Position numbers and translations under genes: made by a program. Below the pieces are notes generated by a model that searched no databases, was not told the origin of the DNA, and saw only the letters and a program-made list of their open reading frames with translations. 64,000 nucleotides of DNA, taken from positions 9,318,767-9,382,766 of the forward strand of contig NW_024725489.1 in NCBI RefSeq assembly GCF_018991925.1, read 5' to 3'. Position 1 is the stretch's first letter. Every line of letters starts with the position of its first letter. This stretch comes from Homarus americanus (lineage: Eukaryota > Arthropoda > Malacostraca > Decapoda > Nephropidae). Shown piece by piece: positions 23,104 to 33,266 of the stretch.

Positions 23104-25023
23104 ATGGCTTCCGCCGGACCACCACCCCCAGAGAGAAACCTTTCCTTACCTGGACCCAGCGGCACTAAACCAAAGAAGACACGACGTTCCTTAAGCTACG
23201 AGGTGAAGTATAGCATCATCCAAGAGTTGGAGAAAGGAACAAGGCAGGTTGATTTGGCGCGCCAGCATGGCGTGAACGAATCTACGATCCGGACTATAAA
23301 GAAGGATTCAGCCAAGATAAAGGAGCACATGAAGATCACAAAGTCTACAGGTGCTTCTATGATCAAGTATTTTCACAACCAGGTGCTTCTCAAGACAGAA
23401 AAATTACTTGTGAGGTACTTGGTGCGTCAGGCGCGACGGAACATGGCGGTCGACACGCGCTCTGTTAAGGACTACGCACGTGAACTGTACATGGCAGTGG
23501 CACGAAAGATGGGAACTTCAGAGCCCAAACCCTTTAATGCTTCCTCTGGGTGGTTACAGAGGTTTAAGATCCGGAACAAGATCACCAATATAAACATTGG
23601 TGGTGAAGAAGCGAGTGCTGATCGTGCTGCGGCTCGGGAATTTCCTCCGTTTTTACGTGAGATTATGGAGGAAGGACAGTACAGTGATGACCAGGTGTTT
23701 AACATGGACGAATCTGGTCTTTTCTGGAAAAAGCTACCTTCCAAGTCCTTCATTGTGAAGAATGCCAGCAGGATTCGGGGCCGGAAAATGCAGAAGGAAC
23801 GCATCACCGTCCTGTTTACCACCAATGCCTCCGGTACCTGTAAGCTCAAGTTATCGGTGATCCACACAGCCCACAAGCCGCACGCCTACAAGAGCATGGA
23901 CATGACCAAGCTAAATGTCCACTGGCTGACCGCACGTAAGGCATGGATGTTCTCTACACTGTCCCTCTCCTGGTTTGATGACTGTTTTGTTCCCGATGTA
24001 AAGAAATTCTGTGAGCGACAGAATGTCCCATTTAATATTTTGTTGCTGCTGGACAACGCACCAGGACACTCGCCCCTACTGTTAGATCATCACCCCAACG
24101 TAAAAGTGGTCTTCCTTCCTCCCAACACTACGTCTTTAATCCAGCCCATGGACCAGGAGTTGATTTGCAATGTGAAAGCTGCATTCTCAACAAAAAAATT
24201 CCAGCTCCTGAACGACTACACCAACACCAGGGAAGAGTTGCGTAACCTGAGTGACACCACCACCGATAGCAAGAGCGAAGAAGATGAGGATCAACAGTTA
24301 GAACAGCAAAAAATACTCTTCAAACAATTCTGGAGAGTATTTAACATCAAGAAAGCTGTGGACTTCTTGGTGGAGTCATGGGATCAGCTGTCTATTGCTA
24401 CAATTCGTCACGCATGGAGACATGTGTTGCATGGAATACCAGGTGAGAGGAGGAGTCAATCTGTGACTGGTGAGGTTCAGAATGTTGCAGTAGCAGTGGA
24501 CCTTGCCAGAGAAGCTGCGCAGACTGTTACAGTTCCAGGCTTCTCCGAGACCACCAACGACGACATCCTGGAGGTGATCAGAGATCCTGAAGTGACTGCC
24601 GACGAGATGTTGGAAGAAGAACACGTCAGTGAAGAGGAGGAAGAAGGTGCGTCATTCTCCGAAGAACACAATTTAAGTCATAGTGATATTAAGGGTGCCA
24701 TGGAGTGTGCAGAGAAGATGAAGTCCTTCCTTTCCCGCGACAATGACGATGACCGCTATGAAGTCTTCCATACCCGGCTGGTGCAGGCTATGGAGCCGTA
24801 CATCAAGGTGTATCACGACAACATCAACGCCAGCCGTCAGCAAAGCATAACAGATTTCTTCGCCCGCAACCCACCACAGCCAGCCCAAGCCAGTGATAGT
24901 GGCAGTGAAGATGACTTTGAGGGATTTGTCAGGGAAGCCCTGACAACTGTAAGTGACAGTGATGGTGATTCACCTAGTAATGGTGATTCACCTAGTAATG
25001 GTGATTCACCTGAGGGCCAGTAA
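23104..25023 (+). CDS. Tigger/pogo transposase, CENP-B-like
   Basis: Cuts and pastes the surrounding TIR element at TA sites in the nucleus. The frame opens at 23092, but the ATG at 23104 (AAAATGGCT, MASAGPPPPERN) is the better start because the deleted copy at 32530 keeps the same ASAGPPP text. Numbered from 23092, residues 31-80 form a CENP-B/psq helix-turn-helix (QVDLARQHGVNESTIRTIKK), about 95-165 the second CENP-B-type DNA-binding half (ending SSGWLQRFK), and 200-360 the DDE/D domain with D206 (NMDESG), D321 (LLLDNAPGH) and D354 (QPMDQE), a 32-residue second spacing normal for Tigger. An acidic C-terminal part follows, ending in NGDSPS repeats. No stop or frameshift interrupts it. The 643-codon length suits an autonomous Tigger. 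GC content is higher than its surroundings. Confidence 0.93.
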   Translation: MASAGPPPPERNLSLPGPSGTKPKKTRRSLSYEVKYSIIQELEKGTRQVDLARQHGVNESTIRTIKKDSAKIKEHMKITKSTGASMIKYFHNQVLLKTEKLLVRYLVRQARRNMAVDTRSVKDYARELYMAVARKMGTSEPKPFNASSGWLQRFKIRNKITNINIGGEEASADRAAAREFPPFLREIMEEGQYSDDQVFNMDESGLFWKKLPSKSFIVKNASRIRGRKMQKERITVLFTTNASGTCKLKLSVIHTAHKPHAYKSMDMTKLNVHWLTARKAWMFSTLSLSWFDDCFVPDVKKFCERQNVPFNILLLLDNAPGHSPLLLDHHPNVKVVFLPPNTTSLIQPMDQELICNVKAAFSTKKFQLLNDYTNTREELRNLSDTTTDSKSEEDEDQQLEQQKILFKQFWRVFNIKKAVDFLVESWDQLSIATIRHAWRHVLHGIPGERRSQSVTGEVQNVAVAVDLAREAAQTVTVPGFSETTNDDILEVIRDPEVTADEMLEEEHVSEEEEEGASFSEEHNLSHSDIKGAMECAEKMKSFLSRDNDDDRYEVFHTRLVQAMEPYIKVYHDNINASRQQSITDFFARNPPQPAQASDSGSEDDFEGFVREALTTVSDSDGDSPSNGDSPSNGDSPEGQ

Positions 25024-25773
25024 TCTGCCCTCTGCCTTGGAACCAGCCTCCATCCCCGTATGCCGACCCATCTCTTCTACTACCGTGAGTGTTACACCTA
25101 ATTTTTAGTTTTCTAACCTAACCTTTATTTTTCCTATGTTAACCTTTATCTTTCCTAACCTAACCTCTTCTATATTACTTGTTTTTTCATACCATCATAA
25201 AGTTAAGATAAAATTTTTACTACAACATAGTTGTGTGTCGTCAAAAAGTGGAGTTTGGGGATCGGCCTGGACTCCATTTCAATTAATCCCATATGTTATG
25301 TTATTCACTTTACGCGTTCCTCACTTTACGCGGGACCCTCCGGGTTACATTAACCGCGTAAAGTGAGGGTTAACTGTACTGTACAGTAGGGTGGGTCGAT
25401 TTTACCCTTTTTTTCGATTTCCATATCCTAATATAGACCAAAAGTGGCGCAAGCATGAGAAAATAGCCTCTGCAAAATCTTAGCTTAATAGGTAATCATC
25501 TTCTGCCCGCAGCAGAGAGATGAAAATCATAGTTTAGTAGTAAAAAACGTACCGCCACCATCACCACGGCACCACATCCCTCAGTTGCCTTTTGACAGCA
25601 TTGAAGGCAGGTGTGTATTTTGCAGCTGGCTCCTCACTGAGTCCTCAGTGTGTGTGTGTGTGGTGCCTCAGTGTGCTCAATCTCTCTGCTCATATCCTTG
25701 TTTGTTTTTCTCATAACTCTGTTTCTTTTATTGCGTACCAGAACAATACACTACAGTATTCTTTAATCTTTAC

Positions 25774-27455
25774 ATGATGGCTACAACTAGAGAATCGTCT
25801 ACGTGTCCAATATTCGGTGCTGGGAAAGATTTGAATTTGCGATGTTTTTCCGTATGTGAAGATGTGATGCAATACTAAATACTACCATCATGTGAGAACT
25901 GAGTTGAGATCATCAAAGAAGGAACCTACATTCGAAGACATCGCCGCTGTGGTCACAGAGAGACTGGAATACTTGTGGAAATTAGCTTCGACAGCTCAGA
26001 TCAATCATATGTTGAAAAGTTATCGTGATAAAATAGCTAACATCATCAAATCGCTGAACGCGAAAAAGAAGAACGCACTGTTACAGAAAAACCTTGAGGC
26101 CTTCAAGAAATCAAATAAGACCACCTTATTTGACATATCGGCTTGTAAATACAATACCTTGATTTGACAAAATGCAGCTGCCCTCCTGAACGATGAGTAC
26201 CACTGAAAGAGCAACAGTGTTTACTCAACCAAAGAAGTGAATGCAAAATGGCAATAGGAACTTTGGATGTTGCAACAACAAAGAAAAACGAGATGACTCT
26301 TGAAAGGAGATTGGCGAGTTTGAAACAAGAAGGAATAGCAGAACATCAAGAGTCGTTGACTAGTAAACCACAAGAAACTTCTCAAGAACAACCTTCTTCG
26401 TCAGCCTCTAGTGAAACCGATGATACATCTACCTGTATAGACTCATCGTCAACGTATGAACTAACACCGAGAGAGAAACATGCCATGAAGGAAAAACCAG
26501 GAATGAGCCTCCAGGTACTTGCTGAAGCATTTATTGCTTCTTCGTTGTTAGAGGATGATGGCTCGATACAAGAAGATGTCAGTTCAGTTATTGATCGAAA
26601 TAAGATAAGAAGAGCCAGAAAAAGAGTTCGTTCTGAGCATCAGCAAGTTGACAAGATCACGCTACCATTACAGGGCATTTTCTTCGATGGACTTAGGACA
26701 AAACAATGACACAAGAAGAAATAGACAATGTGAAGCATAGAAGGACTGTGGTAGAAGAGCATATAGTTTTAGTTCAAGAACCAGAATCCCAGTACATTGG
26801 GCATTTCACTCCTGCATCAGGTTCTGCCGCTGCAATAACATCAGGTATCATCAACTTTCTAGAGACTAACAACATTAGCACGGACAACATTGTGGCTATC
26901 AGCTGTGATGGTACCGCAGTGAACATGGGTCACAAGAGTGGAGCCATTTGTATGATTGAAATTAAACTACAAAGGCCAGTTCAGTGGATCATATGCCTAT
27001 TACACGGTAATGAATTATCACTGCGACACCTCATTCAGGAATTGGACGGCAAAACAACTGGGCCAATGGGATTTACTGGACCAGTTGGAAAACAACTGAA
27101 CAACTGCGAAAAACTTCAAATTACAGAATTCGATGCCATTCCATCTCCCGACACTGACATAGATGATGCTGAGTTGAGCACTGACCAAAAATATTTGTTA
27201 GGCATCTACTACAGTGCAGTGTCGAGGGGTAGCTGCTCTTCAGCTCTCGCGGCTCGAAATCAGGGTAAGATGGCACATTCCCGGTGGCTGACAACAGCAA
27301 ATAGATTTCTGTGCCTCTATGTTTCAACCAGTGAACCCTCCAGCACCTTCAACGAAATTGTGCGATTCATTATGACAGTTTACACACCGATTTGGTTCAA
27401 GATAAAGAAAAACTCCAGTTTCACTGAGGGCGTAAAATTTTATTTTTTGAAATGA
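25774..27455 (+). pseudogene. Decayed putative transposase of the unclassified element
   Basis: Plus-strand coding pieces in order: about 25774-26167 (ELRSSKKEPTFEDIAAVVTE, then DISACK), 26248-26709 (STYELTPREKHAMKEKPGMS, then SSVIDRNKIRRARKRVRS) and 26706-27455 (IVAISCDGTAVNMGHKSG, then VQWIICLLHGNELSLRHLIQ and GPMGFTGPVGKQL). I recognise the SCDGTAVN and LLHxNELxLRHL motifs from a widespread, usually uncharacterised arthropod protein family. The Asp and the conserved His/Glu are candidates for catalytic residues, but this is inference. The second and third pieces overlap by 4 bp in different frames, and stops occur around 26165 and after 27455, so this copy is probably dead. Confidence 0.55.
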
Positions 27456-28301
27456 TGCGTCTCTCTCAGACCATGCCTCAAAGATCTAAGACAATTGCCA
27501 ACAAAGTACTCCGTAGAAATTCTTTCTTTGCTTACCCATAAAATATTTTGATCTCCATGCTACAAGACGATGAGCGCCGCTTATGAGAATTGGGATGGAG
27601 AAGAGTATTAAAGCACGATCAAAACAATCACCAGCGAGGGAAATTCGAGCCTTCACCGAGCCTGAGCTGATCTACGATAGTCAAAACTATTAGGAAATGA
27701 TCAACTGGCAAATGGCCAAAGTGACCAAACCCCGTTACAAAAACAATACCTGATGCCCGAATAAAAAAGTTTGTTGAGACGGGAGACCAGCCTGATGGCC
27801 TGATCCCACTATTGACTTGTCATATTCAAGCGGTCGAGAGACTCATCAAATTAGTAACAGAAGCCTCTGCCAGTGTAAGTGGAATAGAAGAGAGGGACGG
27901 ATTCATCCGCTCCCGTCTTCACTCCAGAACAAAAATTCCACGATTGGATTCTAAGAAAGATTACCATATACAGTATAAATCAACATGCAGCCAAAGGAAG
28001 GGTGGTTGGGGCTGGATAGGGTGGAACTCGACGTACAGCAATTTCCTCGTAGTGAGTTCTAGGTTGCTAATTTTATAAAATTAGCAAGCGAGGAGCTGTA
28101 CTTTATACTTGTCGGACTTATAACAATGCATTAACGTAATTATAATCCACATTTTAGACTTTTCACGGGGACAGCTAGAACATATTAACCCAGTCATAAA
28201 ATTTTGCGTGTGTGTTATTTCATGCCAAAGCAACGATATAAATGCTATGGGAAATATATAAATGCATTATTTAAGACAAAGAGCCGATCTGAAAATATGT
28301 A

Positions 28302-29129
28302 CAGTGATCCCTCGGTTAACGAGCGCCTCGGTTAACGAATTACCTTCCACTTCAGTTAACGAAAAAATTTTGGTTAACAAATTCCTTATGAATTTTTCCC
28401 AACATGTTTTCGCCTGCATTTGCCTGCTCACCAGCTATAGTATTAGTCCGCCAATACAGTACAAGTAATCGGTTTTAGGGCTTAAATTCCTTACCATTTT
28501 AGTAAATATCAAGAAGGTTGTATTATACATTAATTTAAAAGTTTTATATTAAATTTTTTAGTCATTTTAACAATTATTGAACATAATTGAAGTACAGGAA
28601 ACTAGTTTTGTGCACACCAAACAGCCACTCAACACACCAAGCTTGGCGTCAGTTTGTTTACCGGTTCAGAGGAAGGAACATCTTGTTTGAAACTCTTCAA
28701 CATAAACGCTTTTTTTCTGTTTCCAGTCAAATTATTGGTCATTTTGAAATATATTTTACATATTGATAATATATAGTGCAGTGCAGTGTTGATTTAAAGA
28801 AAATAATCTTGAATTACACCAAGTGAACAAAAATTTTATGGGTGAAATGGCAGCATGGGGTGACTTCTCTTCCACCCCAATGCCTTCTCTTCTCCCTTCT
28901 CCTCCACCCCCATTCTAATTCCCATCATCATCAACAACCAGGAGCCTTCTACATGCACACCTCAAAGTAAGTGTACTTTACTGCATTTATTTTTAGTTTG
29001 TATGTAATTTTTGGTGAGCTGGAACTAATTATCCAAAAATCCATTGAAACAATGGTTTCGGTTCGCAAATTTTTCGGTTAACGAGCAACCTTCTGGAACA
29101 AATTGTGCTCGTTAACCAAGGGACCACTG
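28302..29129. mobile_element. Tigger-type MITE, family A copy 3, nested
   Basis: TIR CAGTGATCCCTCGGTTAACG at the left, its counterpart at the right with one change, and TA at both flanks. Inserted into the unclassified element 25384-29462. Its interior matches the two other family A copies. Confidence 0.92.
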
Positions 29130-29779
29130 TAAATTACCTAATTTCACAACATTTGACGTTGTTGCCAGGGGCAAAAGATATTAACGTAGGACAACGCGCT
29201 TGGAAATACGATCATATGAGGTCTTTTTCATCAACTTTATAGTTAATAGGAATAATTTTGATGCATATTGAAATATTTTAAGATTATAAGAAAAATGCGT
29301 TTTTGACTACTAAAATATGATTTTCATCTCTCTGCCGCGGGCAAAAGATGATTACCTATTAAGCTAAGATTTTGCAGAGGCTATTTTCTCATGCATGCGC
29401 CACTTTTGGTCTATATTAGGATATCGAAATCGAAAAAAAGGTAAAATCGACCCACCCTACTGTACAGTACTGTACTTCCCTCACGGGATACGTAAGTTAG
29501 GTAGGTTTTATTGGTTCATTTCATCTATGATGTACTGCTGGAAGTGTTCATAATTATGTACATAAAGGATGAAGACGCTGCTGATAAGATCATTAGGAAA
29601 ATTGTAAATGGTATTATAATTTTTCCTTTCTAGGGATATTATTATACTTAATGTATGAATGAATAATTTGCCATCATCAAATCATCAACTCTACAAATAT
29701 TTTTCTGAAGTTGCTGTTGTTGGTTAATATTCCATAGTTGCCAAGCACACACCTCTATACAGCAGTGATTCTTATATAA

Positions 29780-30720
29780 GGAGATAAGAAAAAAAAGAAT
29801 ACCCGGTACTCTATAGTATCTGTCGGAAATTTATGGTTTTTGAGTTGACTTTTCTACTTCACTTAAAGAGAGCACAAGTTTGTGGCAATACAAGGGCGGA
29901 TCCGAGGGGGGGGGGGGATCCGGGGGCTCCGGACCCCCCCTTTTCACCAGAAAATTTCAGTACCTTTTCTTTAATGCAGTATTGTACTCAGGCATTATTA
30001 TATTGTAAAAAGTATTACCACTGACTTCAGAATATCCCCTAAAATCAAGTACACATGGCTTGAAAATGGCCTCAAAATGCCCTTGATATTGGTCAGATTT
30101 CAAAAAGCCCCAGCTGGGTGGGCTCGCTGCACTCGCCATGTTTCCCCACCCACATCTTCTTCGACCACCCCCCTCTTTTGATATTCATAGATCCACCCCT
30201 GCGATATATGAACAATGTTTACTTCTTACTCAACCAATCAGCAGGAGTGTCGCTTTCACATGATACTAATCAGAATGTAGTGTACAAGCTCTGGAATTTG
30301 AATTGCATAGTTGCAAGATTGTGTCTGTCTGTGAAGGTTGCTCGTCATTGGGAGACAGGAGTGTAATTTAATGAGTATTTGAGAAAGAAGTCACAGCTGT
30401 TGACTTGTTAAGGTGTCATGGTGTTCTCTTTGGTTCAGTAAAGTGTCCAAGGTGTAATTCAGACTGTCAGAATCCTCCTTCATATGTTAATTAAGGTAAG
30501 CTGTGGTTAGGTTAGGTTTACACACTGAGGCTCCATATAGGTTAGGTCTGGTCCTTCTGGTTTGGTTGAGTGATACATGTGCAGTATACTGTACTGTACT
30601 GATATGTTGGTAATTGGAGGAGCACATCTCCATAACTACTCATTTCCAATGGAATTAAGGTCAACCATGTATGAAACATAATGAAAAACACTATAAAAAT
30701 ATATTTCCCATAGTAATTTC
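29780..30720. mobile_element. Second, eroded copy of the 1229-1977 element
   Basis: Shares ordered blocks with 1229-1977: TTATGGTTTTTGAG-type start, TAAAGTGTCC, TTAATTAAGGTAA followed by (GGTTA)n-like text, and ACTCATTTCCAATGGAATT. Its ends are not recognisable, and it is interrupted by the MITE at 29891-30201. Homology judged by eye. Confidence 0.5.
29891..30201. mobile_element. hAT-like MITE
   Basis: The ends CAAGGGCGGATCCGAGGGGG and the inverted CAGGGGTGGATCTATG form short TIRs of the CAGGGGCGGATCC type common in hAT-derived MITEs. The 8-bp flanks (TGGCAATA and CGATATAT) are only vaguely similar, so no clear target duplication. Confidence 0.55.
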
Positions 30721-31111
30721 CATGTACTGCAACTACAGAATAATTACCCTGTTGTTTCTTGTGAGTATGAAACAAAACAGTTTTCTTAATGTCAATGAAT
30801 CAATCAGATTCCTGCTGCCCTTTAACAGCTGACTGAAACTAAATGCTGTAAACAAAGGGAGGTCATCCTCGAGCGAAGTGAAATTCCTCAACCAGATTTA
30901 CTATATTCTTGCGATAAGAAACAAGTTTTCTTATATAGAGTTTTCCTAAGTGGCTCCTTTCCTGGAGGCTGCCATCTAAAACATTACTATCTCCTATTAT
31001 TATTCTGGCAATTTCAAACAATGATGAGGCAATACAAATTTTGTAAAATTATTTTGATAATTTCCTCCTGAACAGTGTTTCATACAGACCAACACTTCCA
31101 TAGAGGAACTA
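30720..31111. other. No gene recognised
   Basis: Spacer before the deleted Tigger; no repeat or coding signal. Confidence 0.5.
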
Positions 31112-31431
31112 CAGTATAGTCTGGATTTAAGCGGTTTTTGTTTACGTGTTTGGTCATTTACGCGGTGCCTTGCCAGAATGAAACTGCTTTAATTACTCGG
31201 TAAATTTGGTCATTTACGCAGAGAGCGGCTGGAGAGGTCCAGACTGCCGCGCCATTTTTTACCCACGCGGTACATTCTTGATCATACATGGGAAGCGGCA
31301 CGGTGAGTGGTGCGCATTAGGCCGCTCTTACGTTATCGCTGACGTCATATGACGTATCAGACTGTGATTGGGCCACGCATCCTTACCACCCACGCATTCC
31401 CTCACCTGCTAGCTGTGATTGGTCTAATGTA

Positions 31432-32437
31432 CAGTAGGCTCTCGCAAATAACGACTTCCACAATAACGTTTTTGACAATAACGGTAAGTTACAATAGATA
31501 CCCATTTTCGATAATAACGTCTGGATTCTCTTGAATAAAGGAGATTTTGTGGGAAGCATCCGTGCGCATCAATGATAGTGTTTGTTTTCCGCCATGTTGA
31601 TGACGTAGTTGTCCTCTCCGCCTCACTCTCACTCTCACACACGCTCCACGGAATACAGCGCTGCACCTACGTGTGAGATTTTCGCCTCTATAACCAGTGG
31701 TTGCTAGGGTCGGTGATCAACAATGGTTTACGCATTTTTGCCTGTGGGAGTTAGGGTAGGTGGTGGAGGGAGTGATTTGTCGCCTGAAAACCCGGGAACT
31801 TTTAAAGTGAATGAATGAGAAAAAAGACCCCAAAGCTAAGAGACAAAACCACAAGAAGCATGCCTACTCAGTCAAGGGTAAAGAACATTGTTGAGCTCAT
31901 TGAAAGTGATGCACAGAACATTGATATTGTGAGGAAATTGAACTGTCCTGAACTTACAGTGCGAAATATTAAGAGAAACTTAGAGGAGACCAAGAATAGT
32001 ATTGCGCTGGCTAAGAAATATTTCGGTAGTGATGGAAATGCGAGGCGAGCTATGAATGATAAAAGTGATAGAAACAGGTTGTTAGTGATAACAGAGCATT
32101 TTCTTGTGAAATGGTTAGCTTGTAGAAAGAAAGACAGTGCAAGTCTTAGCGGCCCTCATAGACGGAACAATCATCACACCAAGCACCTCAAAAACTCCCC
32201 CAAGCTAAGTGTTATATTACTCAAACTCTTTATTTTGATGATTGAATAACAATTCTTTTTATTTCAGCGAACAAAAAGTGTTAGGAGGGCTTCTAAGGGG
32301 AAAAATTGGGTGAAATTCTTGGGGTGGCGGCACCAATAAACCCTTTTTACATGTATTTTAATGTCACACAAATAACGTTTTCACTAATAACGGCGTTTTT
32401 CGGGCACCTATTAAACGTTATTGGCGAGAGCCTACTG
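31432..32437 (+). mobile_element. Nested Tigger-like element with AATAACG subterminal repeats
   Basis: TIRs CAGTAGGCTCTCGCAAATAA and CAGTAGGCTCTCGCCAATAA, TA on both sides. At least four subterminal AATAACG copies lie near the left end and three near the right. It carries a truncated DNA-binding frame only. Confidence 0.9.
31815..32249 (+). pseudogene. Truncated Tigger transposase, DNA-binding half only
   Basis: A 144-codon frame. Residues about 20-65 (VKNIVELIESDAQNIDIVRK, LTVRNIKRNLEETKN) look like the CENP-B/psq helix-turn-helix, and residues 85-115 (ITEHFLVKWLACRKKDS) like the start of the second DNA-binding half. The DDE domain is missing and the frame ends after a short unrelated tail, so catalysis is impossible. 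If translated it could bind TIRs and interfere with a full transposase; that is speculation. Confidence 0.65.
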
Positions 32438-32529
32438 TAACATGACGTGCCCTGCCACCAGAGGGAAGAAGTCGCTGACCTAGCCGGCCCAGTCTCATTG
32501 TTCTCGGTCCGCGTATACAGTTCTCTCTT

Positions 32530-33039
32530 GTGCCCGCTATTCCCCTTACAATTGCTTCCGCGGGACCCCCACCATCCGAGAAAAACCTTGAATTACCTGG
32601 ACCAAGCCATGGTAATGTGAAGGAAATCATCGAGTTGGGGGAGAAAATTAAGCTCATCCTTGACAACGATCCAGACAAGCATCGGTATGAAGTGTCTAAT
32701 AACCATCTGACGAAAGTTATGGAGCCGTATATCCAGATCTATCTCGACAATATCAATACTAGTCGTCAACGTAGTATTGAGGGCTTCCTCGCCCGCAACC
32801 CACCACAACCACAGCCAGCCCAAGTCAGTGATATTGATATTGACAGTGAGGATATGGACTTTGAGGGGTTTGTTTGGGAGGCCCTGCAAACCTCTGCGAG
32901 TAGTGAAGTGATTCACCGGAGGGCAACTAATCTGCCCTCAGCCTCGGAACCAGCCGCCATCCACGTGTGCCGACCCAGCTTTTCTACTAACGTAAGTGTT
33001 AAAAAACCTAATATTATTGATATTTCTCTTAATTATTAA
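32530..33039 (+). CDS. Fused N- and C-terminal Tigger fragment (internal deletion)
   Basis: A 169-codon frame. The first residues (IASAGPPPSEKNLELPGPSH) match the transposase N-terminus at 23104. They pass directly, without loss of frame, into the C-terminal acidic region (KHRYEVSNNHLTKVMEPYIQ, RQRSIEGFLARNPPQPQPAQ, MDFEGFVWEALQ). Both DNA-binding halves and the DDE domain are deleted. Near the 3' end a small shift makes it read past the normal stop into a tail ending NIIDISLNY, which is also readable at 20084. Whether it is expressed is unknown. Confidence 0.6.
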   Translation: MPAIPLTIASAGPPPSEKNLELPGPSHGNVKEIIELGEKIKLILDNDPDKHRYEVSNNHLTKVMEPYIQIYLDNINTSRQRSIEGFLARNPPQPQPAQVSDIDIDSEDMDFEGFVWEALQTSASSEVIHRRATNLPSASEPAAIHVCRPSFSTNVSVKKPNIIDISLNY

Positions 33040-33266
33040 TTGTGTGTGCATACCATCATAAAATTAAGATGTTATTTTGACTACAACGTACGTATTGTGT
33101 CAGAAAAAGTGCAGTTTGGGGGTCGGCCCAGTCTCTACTTCAATTAATCCCATATGTTCTGTTATTTCATTTACGCGTTTCTCGTTTTACGCTGGCCTCT
33201 ACGGGTTCAATTGACCTCGTAAATGCAGACTATACTGTACTTCCCTGATTCTGTTACATAAAAAGA

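Larger units (their letters stand above)
22652..25376 (+). mobile_element. Full-length, apparently intact Tigger transposon
   Basis: A 2725-bp element with perfect 23-bp TIRs (CAGTTAACCCTCACTTTACG then CGG), TA at both flanks, subterminal TTACGCGG repeats at both ends, a GC-rich leader and one uninterrupted transposase frame. The combination suggests a recently active autonomous copy. Related deleted copies are at 19651-20282 and 31112-33237. Confidence 0.93.
25384..29462 (+). mobile_element. Unclassified DNA transposon with ~165-bp terminal inverted repeats
   Basis: The ends CAGTAGGGTGGGTCGATTTT match in inverted orientation for about 165 bp with only scattered mismatches. The interior holds decayed plus-strand coding segments (25774-28080) and a nested MITE (28302-29129), so the element itself is about 3.2 kb. 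Flanks are a palindromic TACTGTA/TACAGTA mixture, so the target duplication cannot be read with confidence (TA is compatible). I cannot place it in a named superfamily. Confidence 0.8.
31112..33237 (+). mobile_element. Tigger deletion derivative, interrupted by a nested Tigger
   Basis: TIRs CAGTATAGTCTGGATTTAAG and CAGTATAGTCTGCATTTACG, TA flanks. The leader is clearly homologous to the intact Tigger leader (the TGACGTCATATGACGTATCA stretch and CCACGCATCC). A 1006-bp Tigger-like element is inserted at 31432-32437. The central transposase domains are deleted but a fused short frame remains (32530-33039). Confidence 0.88.

Noticed and set aside
23472..24888. Minus-strand frames inside the Tigger transposase
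   Set aside because: Shadow frames of the transposase; no independent support.
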